DNA from: an uncultured Lachnospiraceae bacterium
GTDB lineage: Bacteria; Bacillota; Clostridia; Lachnospirales; Lachnospiraceae
DNA length: 64,000 nucleotides
Assembly: GCA_947626985.1 (NCBI GenBank)
Contig: CANQUG010000002.1
Location: 1 to 64,000, forward strand
Direction of reading: 5' to 3'
Each line of letters opens with the position of its first letter. The first letter of the stretch is position 1. Made by a program: the position numbers and the translations under genes. The notes beneath the pieces were generated by a model. The model saw nothing but the letters and a program-made list of their open reading frames with translations, searched no databases and was not told where the DNA came from. Of the stretch, positions 53,891 to 61,773 are shown in pieces.

Positions 53891-55168
53891 ATGATCATAA
53901 AAAAACAGACAGCGCTTCGGGGAGAGCTTTCCATCCCCGGGGACAAATCCATCTCCCACAGGGCGGTCATGTTCGGCTCCCTGGCCCGGGGAACCACCCG
54001 CATCTCCCGCTTTCTGGAGGGCGCGGACTGCCTTTCCACCATCTCCTGTTTTCAGAAGATGGGAATCTCCATCGAAAGAAGCGACCGGGAAATCCTGGTT
54101 CACGGAAAAGGCCTCCATGGCCTTGCCGCCCCGGCGGACTGCCTGGACGTGGGAAACAGCGGAACCACCACCCGGCTGATCTCCGGCATTCTGGCAGGAC
54201 AGAACTTTGTATCGGAATTAAACGGGGACGCCTCCATCCAGTCCAGACCCATGAAACGGATCATCACGCCCCTCACCGCCATGGGAGCGGATATCGTAAG
54301 CCTGAAGGGCAACGGCTGCGCCCCTCTGCGCATTGCCGGCAGACCTCTTCACGCCATTCATTATAATTCCCCGGTGGCCTCTGCCCAGGTGAAATCCTGC
54401 GTGCTCCTGGCAGGACTTTACGCGGACGGAATCACCAGCGTCACCGAGCCTGTTCTCTCCAGGAACCATACGGAGCTGATGCTGAATTATTTCGGCGCTC
54501 AGGTGGAATCTTCGGGCACTACCGCCTCCATCCATCCCGAACCTCTTCTGGAAGGGCGGGACATTCAGGTTCCGGGGGACATCTCCTCCGCAGCCTATTT
54601 CCTGGGAGCGGGCATCCTCACCCCCGGCAGTGAAATTCTGCTGAAAAACGTGGGGATCAATCCCACCAGGGACGGCATCCTCCGGGTTCTGAAGGACATG
54701 GGCGCGGATATCACTCTCATGAACGAAAAGCATGACGGAGAGCCGGTGGCAGATCTGCTGGTCCGCTCCGGAGCCCTTCACGGCACGGAGATCGGAGGGG
54801 AAATCATTCCCGCGCTGATCGATGAGCTCCCCATGCTGGCAGTGATCGCCGCTTTCGCGGAAGGAACCACCGTGATCCGGGACGCGGCGGAGCTTCGGGT
54901 AAAGGAATCCGACCGGATCGAAGTGATGGTGGAGAATTTAAAGAAAATGGGCGCGGATATCGAGGGTACCCCCGACGGCATGGTGATCCGGGGCGGCAGG
55001 CCCCTTCACGGAGCGGTGATCGATCCCCGTCTGGACCACAGAGCAGCCATGTCCTTCGCGGTGGCCGGAACCGTCTGCGACGGAGACCTGGATATCCGGG
55101 ACGCAGAATGCGTAACCATCTCCTATCCGGACTTCTATAAGGATCTGTATCGGCTGGGAAGCCGCTGA
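53891..55168 (+). CDS. aroA: 3-phosphoshikimate 1-carboxyvinyltransferase (EPSP synthase)
   Basis: Joins shikimate-3-phosphate and PEP in the shikimate pathway. Motifs: LSIPGDKSISHRAVMFGSLARG (~13-35), LDVGNSGTTTRLISGIL (~83), NGDASIQSRPMKRIITPLTAMGA (~108), DELPMLAVIAAFAEGTT (~310) and LRVKESDRIEVM (~338). The length of 425 aa is standard. The ribosome site is weak (AGCAGG), consistent with coupling to tyrA upstream. It ends in a terminator shared with the convergent barstar gene. Confidence 0.96.
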   Translation: MIIKKQTALRGELSIPGDKSISHRAVMFGSLARGTTRISRFLEGADCLSTISCFQKMGISIERSDREILVHGKGLHGLAAPADCLDVGNSGTTTRLISGILAGQNFVSELNGDASIQSRPMKRIITPLTAMGADIVSLKGNGCAPLRIAGRPLHAIHYNSPVASAQVKSCVLLAGLYADGITSVTEPVLSRNHTELMLNYFGAQVESSGTTASIHPEPLLEGRDIQVPGDISSAAYFLGAGILTPGSEILLKNVGINPTRDGILRVLKDMGADITLMNEKHDGEPVADLLVRSGALHGTEIGGEIIPALIDELPMLAVIAAFAEGTTVIRDAAELRVKESDRIEVMVENLKKMGADIEGTPDGMVIRGGRPLHGAVIDPRLDHRAAMSFAVAGTVCDGDLDIRDAECVTISYPDFYKDLYRLGSR

Positions 55169-55178
55169 GAATTTAAGG

Positions 55179-55225
55179 AATCCCGTCATAGTACATTAAA
55201 CCGTACCCTGACGGGATTTTATTTC
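55179..55225. terminator. Shared terminator of aroA and barstar gene
   Basis: AATCCCGTCA/TGACGGGATT stem (with inner GTAC/GTAC) followed by TTATTT on the plus strand. The barstar gene's last codons lie inside the loop and right arm. Confidence 0.8.
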
Positions 55226-55483
55226 CACCTTCAGATATTCGTCCGCCTCCGCAGCGTCCTTCAGCACCTTTTCCATCCGTCTGAAATAATTCAGCATTCT
55301 CCCGTCCTCCACCCCGGAGAAATCCAGGATGATCTTCGTATCCTCGCAGAGCTCTGTCAGCACATCATAAAGAGCGTCCAGATTTTTGCCGTAATAAGAG
55401 GGCAGGTTCAGTTCCTTTGCCAGGAATTCATGAATCTCCCTCACATTCTCAAATTCGGAACCGGTCATAAAAACTTCCGTCAT
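55196..55483 (-). CDS. Barstar family ribonuclease inhibitor
   Basis: Small cytoplasmic protein that binds and blocks barnase-type RNases. Start ATG 55483 (MTEVFMTGSEFENVREIHEFLAKELN) follows AAGGGGTG by seven bases, giving 95 aa; the longer ORF adds seven residues. The sequence LPSYYGKNLDALYDVLTEL matches barstar's LPEYYGENLDALWDCLT, including the Tyr pair and the two Asp that plug the RNase active site. The matching barnase gene lies 1.6 kb away on the same strand (57068-57805), separated by opposite-strand ldh and a tRNA gene. It therefore has independent transcription and is probably the immunity protein of that RNase. Confidence 0.93.
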   Translation of the reverse strand: MTEVFMTGSEFENVREIHEFLAKELNLPSYYGKNLDALYDVLTELCEDTKIILDFSGVEDGRMLNYFRRMEKVLKDAAEADEYLKVEIKSRQGTV

Positions 55484-55648
55484 ATATTTCACCCCTTCTG
55501 TCAAAAACTGCTGCTTTTATTTGAATAAATTTCTATTTGCCGGAAAAACTACTGTACAATTCCAGTCCATTTTATGTATAATAGATACGGAACTTTATAC
55601 AAGTATATCATTGCCGCAGAAATTTGACCAGAGAGGAGAAAACTGATT

Positions 55649-56638
55649 ATGAAAATTCTGTTTTACGGCACCAAAAACTATGACGAGCGTTTCTTTTCCA
55701 GAATCCTTCCGGATTTTCCGGGAATCGAAATGAAATTTATCGAGGCTAATATTTATGAGGAAACGGCTTCCCTTGCCAGAGGCTATGAAGCGATCTGCGC
55801 TTTCGTAAACGCGGATTTGAGCGCCCCGGTGGTCAGAGCCCTCGGTCGCGAAGGGGTGAAGCTGATCCTCCTGCGCTGCGCCGGATACAATAATGTGGAC
55901 CTTGCCGCCGCCAGAGACTGCGGAATTTCCGTTCTCCGCGTGCCGGGCTATTCCCCGGAAGCCGTTGCGGAGCACGCCATGGCTCTGGTACTCACCGCCA
56001 ACCGCCATACCCACAAGGCTTATATCAAATGCCGGGAAAACAACTTTGCCCTCAACGGTCTCATGGGCATCAATCTCTACCGAAAGACGGCGGGGATCGT
56101 GGGCACCGGAAAAATCGGCCAGGCCATGGCCAGAATCTGCCGGGGATTCGGCATGAAGGTGATCGCCTACGACCTTTATCCCTGCAAAGACCTGGATTTC
56201 GTCACCTACGTATCCCTGGACGAGCTGCTCCGGGAGAGCGATCTGATCAGCCTGCACTGCCCCCTCACCGAGGAGACCCGGCACATGATCAATGAGGAAT
56301 CCATCGGAAAAATGAAGGACGGCGTGATTCTGGTCAACACCTCCAGAGGCGGCCTCATTAAGACGGAAGACCTTATCGCCGGTATCCGGGATCATAAATT
56401 CTTCGCCGTGGGACTGGACGTGTACGAGGAGGAGACGGATTTTGTATATGAAGATATGTCGGAACGTATCCTCCAAAGCTCCACCATCCAGAGACTGCTC
56501 TCCTTCCCCAACGTGACCATGACCTCCCATCAGGGCTTTTTCACGGAGGAAGCACTGTCCAATATCGCGGAAACCACTCTGGAAAACGCAGCGGATTTTA
56601 TGAACGGAAAACCGCTGAAAAATCAGGTGACCGCCTGA
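55649..56638 (+). CDS. ldhA: D-lactate dehydrogenase / D-2-hydroxyacid dehydrogenase
   Basis: NAD-dependent enzyme reducing pyruvate (or a related 2-oxoacid) to the D-hydroxyacid in fermentation. The catalytic domain begins MKILFYGTKNYDERFF; the Rossmann motif is GIVGTGKIGQAMARI (~150). The catalytic triad is visible as NTSRGGLIKTE (Arg, ~235), DVYEEE (Glu, ~264) and TSHQGFFTEEAL (His, ~295). RCAGYNNVDL and VPGYSPEAVAEHA are typical of D-LDH. The length of 329 aa is standard. GGAG lies before ATG 55649. It is monocistronic. Confidence 0.92.
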   Translation: MKILFYGTKNYDERFFSRILPDFPGIEMKFIEANIYEETASLARGYEAICAFVNADLSAPVVRALGREGVKLILLRCAGYNNVDLAAARDCGISVLRVPGYSPEAVAEHAMALVLTANRHTHKAYIKCRENNFALNGLMGINLYRKTAGIVGTGKIGQAMARICRGFGMKVIAYDLYPCKDLDFVTYVSLDELLRESDLISLHCPLTEETRHMINEESIGKMKDGVILVNTSRGGLIKTEDLIAGIRDHKFFAVGLDVYEEETDFVYEDMSERILQSSTIQRLLSFPNVTMTSHQGFFTEEALSNIAETTLENAADFMNGKPLKNQVTA

Positions 56639-56699
56639 AATCATCCCCGTGATAAAATACACGGGATTAAGGTTTTTCGAAAATCCGAAAATTTAAGAC

Positions 56700-56727
56700 T
56701 TGCATTTTGGAGGAAGTGTGTTATACT
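56700..56727 (+). promoter_or_regulatory. Promoter of tRNA-Ala
   Basis: TTGCAT (56700-56705), 16 bases, TATACT (56722-56727), eight bases before the tRNA. Confidence 0.65.
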
Positions 56728-56735
56728 AGAGTCAT

Positions 56736-56808
56736 GGGGCATTAGCGCAGCTGGGAGCGCGCCACACTGGCAGTGTGGAGGCCGTGGGTTCGAGTCCCAT
56801 ATGCTCCA
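56736..56808 (+). tRNA. tRNA-Ala (anticodon GGC)
   Basis: Cloverleaf folds completely: acceptor GGGGCAT/ATGCTCC, D-arm GCGC...GCGC, anticodon arm CCACA-CTGGCAG-TGTGG with anticodon GGC (reads GCC/GCU), T-arm GTGGG-TTCGAGT-CCCAT and discriminator A. CCA is not encoded. A terminator follows 12 bases later. Confidence 0.95.
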
Positions 56809-56820
56809 TGACTCTGGAAG

Positions 56821-56857
56821 ATCCGAACACAGGCGGTTGTCAGTGTTCGGATTTTTT
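56821..56857 (+). terminator. Terminator of tRNA-Ala
   Basis: ATCCGAACAC/GTGTTCGGAT stem with a 12-base loop and a T6 run on the plus strand. Confidence 0.9.
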
Positions 56858-56876
56858 ATGTTCTGCTCTTCATAAA

Positions 56877-56977
56877 GAGGGGCTGTTGGAAAATGCTGAC
56901 GGGACACACGATATGGAGAATTTCAAGGAGAATTCATCCATATCATATGCCGTCACGCAACTGTCCGACAGCCCCTC
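56877..56977. repeat. 101-bp foldback element between tRNA-Ala and barnase gene
   Basis: GAGGGGCTGT/ACAGCCCCTC ends, then TGACGG/CCGTCA and ATATGGA/TCCATAT pair inward, so the whole stretch can form one long interrupted hairpin. No ORF. MITE-like. The rest of the 56639-57067 gap is the tRNA, its signals and the barnase terminator. Confidence 0.7.
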
Positions 56978-56992
56978 CTGTTCTACAATACA

Positions 56993-57040
56993 GAAAAAAG
57001 CCGCCGGGAAGGGAAGCCTTTTCCTTCCCTTCCCGGCGGC
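56993..57040 (-). terminator. Terminator of the barnase gene
   Basis: Perfect 17-base stem GCCGCCGGGAAGGGAAG/CTTCCCTTCCCGGCGGC with a seven-base loop and T6 on the minus strand, 28 bases past the stop codon. Confidence 0.92.
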
Positions 57041-57067
57041 GTCCTGAAAACGTCCGCCGCAGCTGTC

Positions 57068-57805
57068 TTAATACAGCTGCTCAAAGGTCTCATAGTGGTC
57101 TCCCGTATAAAAGATCAGCCCGTCATTGGAATAAATGATGCGCTTGTCATTCCGGTAACCGCCTTCGTAATCAATATCGCATTCTTTATAGGTACGCCCC
57201 TCTTCCTCCGGAAGCATTCCCTCATAATTTCCGAACCTGTCTCCCCCGATGCTCATGCCCGGGGCCACCTCATCCAGATTTCCCTCACTGCTCTTCCAGC
57301 CCAGCTTCTGCGCCTCGCTCTTGGTAATGTAATTGGAAGGAAGATCCCCGTAAGTGTGAATATACACCGCTACTTCCTCTTTGCTGGTATAGGAGCCGTC
57401 CGCCTCCACCCGGATGCCTCCTGAGGAGGTTCCTTCCTGGCCGGATTCCCCGTCCCCGTCCTCCAGTCCGGAATTTCCCGCTTCATCCAGCTCCTCCTCG
57501 TCCAGAGGAACCATCTCGTCGTCCTCCAGCGACGCATCCCCTGTGGGATTTTCCAGCAGTTCCAGCTCATCCTCATCCAGGGGAAACAGCTCATCCTCAA
57601 AGGCGGCCGCAATCTGTTCCTCAGTGAGGACTTCCTCCTCCATGTCCTCCAGAATCGCCGCCTCCGTGTCCGGCTCCGCCTCCTGCTTCTGCCCGGACGT
57701 TCCGCAGGCGGCAAAGGTTCCCGCGAACAGCAGAAGAACCGCCAGCAGGAATATTTTCACATAACCTTTCGATCCTCCCGGATTTTTTTTCTTATGGCTC
57801 ATCAT
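57068..57805 (-). CDS. Barnase-type extracellular ribonuclease with lipoprotein anchor
   Basis: Secreted guanyl-type endoribonuclease. The N terminus has a signal ending AGTFAAC (lipobox-like, Cys34), so it is probably lipid-anchored. Residues ~40-135 are a highly acidic, repetitive linker (LDEDELELLE, LDEEELDE). The barnase domain (~135-245) aligns closely with Bacillus barnase: LPSNYITKSEAQKLGW, NLDEVAPGMSIGGDRF, and the catalytic Glu in YKECDIDY, Arg in YRNDKRIIYS and His in GDHYETF. All catalytic residues are kept. AAGGAG precedes the start. The gene follows nfo by 24 bases on the same strand, so nfo and the RNase may be co-transcribed. Its inhibitor, barstar, is encoded 1.6 kb downstream. 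Classic barnase is fully secreted and lacks the acidic tether. Confidence 0.93.
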   Translation of the reverse strand: MMSHKKKNPGGSKGYVKIFLLAVLLLFAGTFAACGTSGQKQEAEPDTEAAILEDMEEEVLTEEQIAAAFEDELFPLDEDELELLENPTGDASLEDDEMVPLDEEELDEAGNSGLEDGDGESGQEGTSSGGIRVEADGSYTSKEEVAVYIHTYGDLPSNYITKSEAQKLGWKSSEGNLDEVAPGMSIGGDRFGNYEGMLPEEEGRTYKECDIDYEGGYRNDKRIIYSNDGLIFYTGDHYETFEQLY

Positions 57806-57829
57806 ATCTCATCAGCTCCTTTTCTGTTT

Positions 57830-58699
57830 TCAGTGTCCGCCGCAAAAGGCTCCATAACGCTCCCGGAGGAGGGAAATCTCCCTCGTCCATCCCGCGTCAT
57901 CGTTGGGAGTTTCCAGAATAAAGGGCAGCCCCTGAAGAAGCGGATGACAGATCACCCCGGTCAAAGCCTCCAGGCCGATCCTCCCCTCTCCGATCTTCGC
58001 GTGGCGGTCCTTATGACTGCCCAATCCGTTCATGCTGTCATTCAGATGAACGGCTTTCAGCTTCTCCAGGCCGATCACCCGGCCGAACTCCTCCAGCACG
58101 CCGTCCAGATTCTCCGCGATATCATATCCTCCGTCCCACACATGGCAGGTATCCAGACATATTCCCACCTTATCTTGTCTCTTCACAAGATCCAGAATCC
58201 CTCTCAGCTCCTGAAAGGTTCCTCCCACCTCGGAGCCCTTGCCGGACATGGTCTCCAGAAGGACGGTGGTCGTCTGCTCCTCAGTGAGAACCTCGTTGAG
58301 GATTTCCCCGATTTTCATGATTCCCGCAGCACTGCCCTGCCCCACATGACTCCCCGGATGAAAATTATAATAGTTTCCCGGAATCAGTTCCATCCTCCGC
58401 AGATCATCCTCCATGATCTCCCTGGCAAACTCCCTGAGGGATTCTTTGGCCGCGCAGGCATTCAGCGTATAGGGCGCATGGGCCACGATTCTGCCGAAAT
58501 GGTGCTCATCGGCCAGCTTCCGGTATTCTTCCACATCCCGGGGATCGATTTCCTTGGCGCGTCCTCCTCTGGGATTTCTGGTGAAAAAAGCAAAGGTACT
58601 GCCCCCGTTGGCGATCATCTGTTTCGCCATGGCGGCGTACCCCTTCGAGGAGGTGGTGTGATTTCCTATGTACAGCGTCTGATCCTTATTATACAGCAT
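57830..58699 (-). CDS. nfo: Deoxyribonuclease IV (AP endonuclease)
   Basis: Zinc-dependent endonuclease IV acting at abasic sites in base excision repair. Start ATG 58699 (MLYNKDQTLYIGNHTTSSKGY) follows AAAGGCGG and gives 289 aa; the ORF track's 843-aa version reads through antisense of capA. Metal-binding motifs: HAPYTLN (~75), NFHPGSHVGQG (~117), LETMSGKGSEVGGTFQEL (~152), CLDTCHVWDGGYD (~185), HLNDSMNGLGSHKDRHAKIGEG (~222) and LETPND (~267). All are intact. Confidence 0.95.
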   Translation of the reverse strand: MLYNKDQTLYIGNHTTSSKGYAAMAKQMIANGGSTFAFFTRNPRGGRAKEIDPRDVEEYRKLADEHHFGRIVAHAPYTLNACAAKESLREFAREIMEDDLRRMELIPGNYYNFHPGSHVGQGSAAGIMKIGEILNEVLTEEQTTTVLLETMSGKGSEVGGTFQELRGILDLVKRQDKVGICLDTCHVWDGGYDIAENLDGVLEEFGRVIGLEKLKAVHLNDSMNGLGSHKDRHAKIGEGRIGLEALTGVICHPLLQGLPFILETPNDDAGWTREISLLRERYGAFCGGH

Positions 58700-58823
58700 A
58701 ATTCCGCCTTTCTTCTGTAATCGTCGTTTTCCGGATAAAAACATGCCGGACAGGATTTTTCCGTTCTTCTCCTGCCGCATACCCATTATAGCAAAAACGC
58801 CCCGGGCTGAAAAGAAATACCTG

Positions 58824-58852
58824 TTGACGGGAAAACGAAATTTTTTTATACT
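58824..58852 (+). promoter_or_regulatory. SigA promoter of the capA-like gene
   Basis: TTGACG (58824-58829), 17 bases, TATACT (58847-58852), about 50 bases before the start codon. Confidence 0.78.
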
Positions 58853-58903
58853 GACCTTACAACTCGAAATTCGTGAGAAACATAAGATAAGGAGCATTTT
58901 ATC

Positions 58904-60175
58904 ATGCCAGCTTCCTCCAACAGACCTTCTTCCCGCCGGAAACCAGGCGAATCCTCCCGCCGGAGGGCCTCCCGGGCATCCGCTCCCAGGCGCGCCCCGG
59001 AAGGGCGCTCCGCCGGTAAAAAACGAAACATCTATAAAAAATCCCGCTATTACCGTCAGAGACGTCAGCGAATCCTCATCGCCGCAGGCGCGGCGTTCCT
59101 GCTGCTCCTGCTCCTTCTGATCCTCTGCATCCGTTCCGGCATAGGCAGCCGGATTTCCGTGCAGGAGAACGCATCCTCCGGAAACGACAGCACCCGGAAC
59201 ACATCCGCAGACACCTCCGTCCCGCCGGAATCGGAACCGGTCACTCCCGTCCCGGCAGAGCCGGTCACCGTCACCGTAAGCGTGGTGGGAGACTGCACGC
59301 TGGGCACGGATGAAAACTTTGACTATGACTCCAGCCTGAACGCTTATTTCTATTCCTACGGAAAAGATTATTTTCTGGAAAATGTGAGGGAAATCTTCGC
59401 CACCGACGACCTGACCATCGCCAACATGGAGGGAACGCTCACGGAATCCTACGACCGCCAGGACAAGCAGTTCGCCTTTAAGGCGCCTCCGGAATTTGCG
59501 GGAATCCTTTCCGGAAGCTCCGTGGAGGCGGTTAATATGGCCAATAATCACAGCCACGATTACGGCGACCAGGGCTTTGCGGATACCCTGGCCGCCCTGG
59601 ATGAGGCGGGGGTCGTCCACTTCGGCTACGATGAGACCGCCGTCATGGATGTAAAAGGCATTCAGATCGGCCTGGTGGGCATTTATGAGCTGAACGATCA
59701 CCTGGAGCGGGAGGCCCAGCTGAAGGCCAACATCAAAAAAGTGAAGGAAGAGGGAGCGGATCTCGTCATCGTAATCTTCCACTGGGGAAATGAAAAGGAG
59801 GAGATCCCGGACTCCAACCAGACCACGCTGGGCCGGATGGCTATAGACGAGGGGGCAGACCTGGTGTGCGGCCATCACCCTCATGTTCTCCAGGGAATCG
59901 AAGAATATAAGGGCAGGACCATCGTCTACAGCCTGGGCAATTTCTGTTTCGGAGGAAATTCCGCGCCCAGCGACACGGACACCATGATCTTCCGGCAGAC
60001 CTTCACCGTCGGCCCGGAGGGAGTGGAGGAGGAGCCCCTCACCAGCATCATCCCCTGCTCCATCACCTCCGCTTCCGGCTATAACAACTACCAGCCCACT
60101 CCTGCGGAGGGAACGGAAAAAAGACGCATCCTCCAGAAAATCCAGGAGCGCAGTTCCTGGATCAGCGCCCCGTAA
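58904..60175 (+). CDS. CapA family metallophosphatase-like protein
   Basis: CapA/PgsA-type protein with a calcineurin-like fold, 423 aa. A very basic Ser/Arg/Pro N terminus (~1-55) precedes one transmembrane helix (RILIAAGAAFLLLLLLLILCI, ~56-76), so the catalytic part is outside. Motifs: VVGDCTLGTDENFD (~127), NMEGTLTE (~168), AVNMANNHSHDYGDQGFADT (~205), IFHWGNEKEEIPDSNQ (~290), GHHPHVLQGIEEYKGRTIVYSLGNFCFGG (~325). In Bacillus, CapA/PgsA acts in poly-gamma-glutamate export, but no capB/capC is here, so the substrate is unknown. AAGGAG lies before ATG 58904. Confidence 0.9.
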   Translation: MPASSNRPSSRRKPGESSRRRASRASAPRRAPEGRSAGKKRNIYKKSRYYRQRRQRILIAAGAAFLLLLLLLILCIRSGIGSRISVQENASSGNDSTRNTSADTSVPPESEPVTPVPAEPVTVTVSVVGDCTLGTDENFDYDSSLNAYFYSYGKDYFLENVREIFATDDLTIANMEGTLTESYDRQDKQFAFKAPPEFAGILSGSSVEAVNMANNHSHDYGDQGFADTLAALDEAGVVHFGYDETAVMDVKGIQIGLVGIYELNDHLEREAQLKANIKKVKEEGADLVIVIFHWGNEKEEIPDSNQTTLGRMAIDEGADLVCGHHPHVLQGIEEYKGRTIVYSLGNFCFGGNSAPSDTDTMIFRQTFTVGPEGVEEEPLTSIIPCSITSASGYNNYQPTPAEGTEKRRILQKIQERSSWISAP

Positions 60176-60274
60176 AGGACGGGACCGGCCGCCATTTTCC
60201 GGTTGTTTTTTTTCAGCGATTATTGTATGATAAAGACGATAACTGTCAAAAAAGTACATAAAGGTGGAACAATC

Positions 60275-61621
60275 ATGCCAGGACGCAAAAAACATACCAA
60301 TCCCGGACTGATTTTTCTCTGTGCGGTGCTCTGCCTGGTTTCCGGACTCCTGTTCACACAATCCTCAGCCAATCCTCTTCCGGAGGAGATCCAGAGGATG
60401 CCTGACAGCATCGTGGCCAGAGAACCCGGAGATTCCGTTTTTACTTCCGACGGCAGTCTTACTCAGCCGCCGGAGGAGGACGTCTTCACGGAGCCCGAAA
60501 CAGAGACCGCGCCGTCTGAATCTGCGGAACCCACGGAAACTCCCGTTCCCGACGAGGCGGAGGAGGAAGAGGCCGCGCCGGAATTTGAAGTTTCCCCGGA
60601 GGCCTGGACAGGCGTGTGGACAGCCAGCGGAAGCAGCTGGATGTTCCTGGTGGACGGGACGCCCTTCACCGGATGGTTCACAGACACGGACGGGAAACGG
60701 TATTTCTTTAATAAAAAAGGAATTATGAAAACCGGATGGCTGGAGAGAGGCGGGAAGAAATATTACTTTGACCTGGACGGAATCATGCAGACAGGAAAAA
60801 CCGTCATCGACGGCCAGACCTGGGAATTTCTGAAGGACGGCTCCCTCAAGGGATACTCCGCCTCCCCAAAGAAGGCACAGAACGATACGTCTGCAGAGTC
60901 TGACAAAGACTCCGAAGACAGCTCCCCGGAGAAGTCCGCCGGCATCTCCGCTGCTCCGGAACAGGAAAACGCAGATGATTCTTCAGCTTCTTCAAAATCA
61001 GAAAAGAAAAAAAGCAAAGGCTATGTGGCCCTTACCTTCGACGACGGCCCCAGCTCCTTTACCGACCGGCTTCTGGACTGCCTGGAGGACAATAAAGCGA
61101 AGGCGACCTTTTTTATGGTGGGAAAGGAAATCGAAAGCTTTCCGGAAGCGCTGCAGCGCATGGAATCCCTGGGATGCGAGCTGGGCAACCACAGCTACTC
61201 CCATCAGGACCTGACCACTCTGGACAGCAGCGGGATCGGGGATGAACTGGGACGCACGGAAACTCTCATCACAGAACAGGCCGGTCACGGAGCCACGGTA
61301 ATCCGGCCCCCCTACGGCGCCATCAGCGACGCCGTAACCGCCAGCGTCTCCGTTCCCATGATCCTGTGGTCCATCGATACCAGGGACTGGGAATCCCAGG
61401 ACCCGGACCAGATCGTGGATATCGTAATGAATGAGGTGAAAGACGGTTCCGTAATCCTGATGCACGATATCTTCAGCACCAGCGTGGACGCCGCAGAAAT
61501 TCTCATTCCCAGACTGATCAGCGAAGGCTATGAGCTGGTAACCGTCCACGAACTGGCTCAGGCTCACGGCGTAGAACTGACGCCCGGCACAGCCTACGGC
61601 GATATCGACGGCCAGCCTTAA
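60275..61621 (+). CDS. Polysaccharide deacetylase with wall-binding repeats
   Basis: Secreted or membrane-anchored NodB-family deacetylase. Start ATG 60275 (MPGRKKHTNPG) follows AAGGTGG; 448 aa. N-terminal hydrophobic helix (~13-32), Pro/Glu-rich linker (~35-110), then three aromatic wall-binding repeats (GWFTDTDGKRYFFNKKG, GWLERGGKKYYFDLDG, ~125-195) and a Ser/Glu/Lys linker. The NodB domain (~245-430) has TFDDGPSSFT, NHSYSHQDLTTL, RPPYGAISD, WSIDTRDW and ILMHDIF, so the metal site and catalytic Asp/His are intact. It probably deacetylates peptidoglycan or another wall glycan. It lies 99 bases after capA on the same strand. Confidence 0.93.
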   Translation: MPGRKKHTNPGLIFLCAVLCLVSGLLFTQSSANPLPEEIQRMPDSIVAREPGDSVFTSDGSLTQPPEEDVFTEPETETAPSESAEPTETPVPDEAEEEEAAPEFEVSPEAWTGVWTASGSSWMFLVDGTPFTGWFTDTDGKRYFFNKKGIMKTGWLERGGKKYYFDLDGIMQTGKTVIDGQTWEFLKDGSLKGYSASPKKAQNDTSAESDKDSEDSSPEKSAGISAAPEQENADDSSASSKSEKKKSKGYVALTFDDGPSSFTDRLLDCLEDNKAKATFFMVGKEIESFPEALQRMESLGCELGNHSYSHQDLTTLDSSGIGDELGRTETLITEQAGHGATVIRPPYGAISDAVTASVSVPMILWSIDTRDWESQDPDQIVDIVMNEVKDGSVILMHDIFSTSVDAAEILIPRLISEGYELVTVHELAQAHGVELTPGTAYGDIDGQP

Positions 61622-61636
61622 TCACAGTCAAAAATA

Positions 61637-61684
61637 CCCCTGAAAGAGCGGCGCTGTTTCAAAATCACGCTGCTCCTTGAGGGG
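61637..61684. terminator. Bidirectional hairpin between convergent genes
   Basis: CCCCTGAAAGAGCGGC pairs imperfectly with GCTGCTCCTTGAGGGG; CATTTT follows on the plus side and TATTTTTG on the minus side. It separates the deacetylase gene from the SH3 gene. Confidence 0.65.
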
Positions 61685-61773
61685 CATTTTAATCTTTCAG
61701 TGAGTCAAAGATGACGCTTAAGGACGTCCGAATCCATAAAATATTTTATTTTTCAGCAAGTCCTGTGTGCCTG

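Noticed and set aside
58700-60361. N-terminal 550 residues of the 843-aa ORF 57830..60361
   Set aside because: This part is antisense of capA; only the last 289 residues are nfo, with a good start and ribosome site at 58699.
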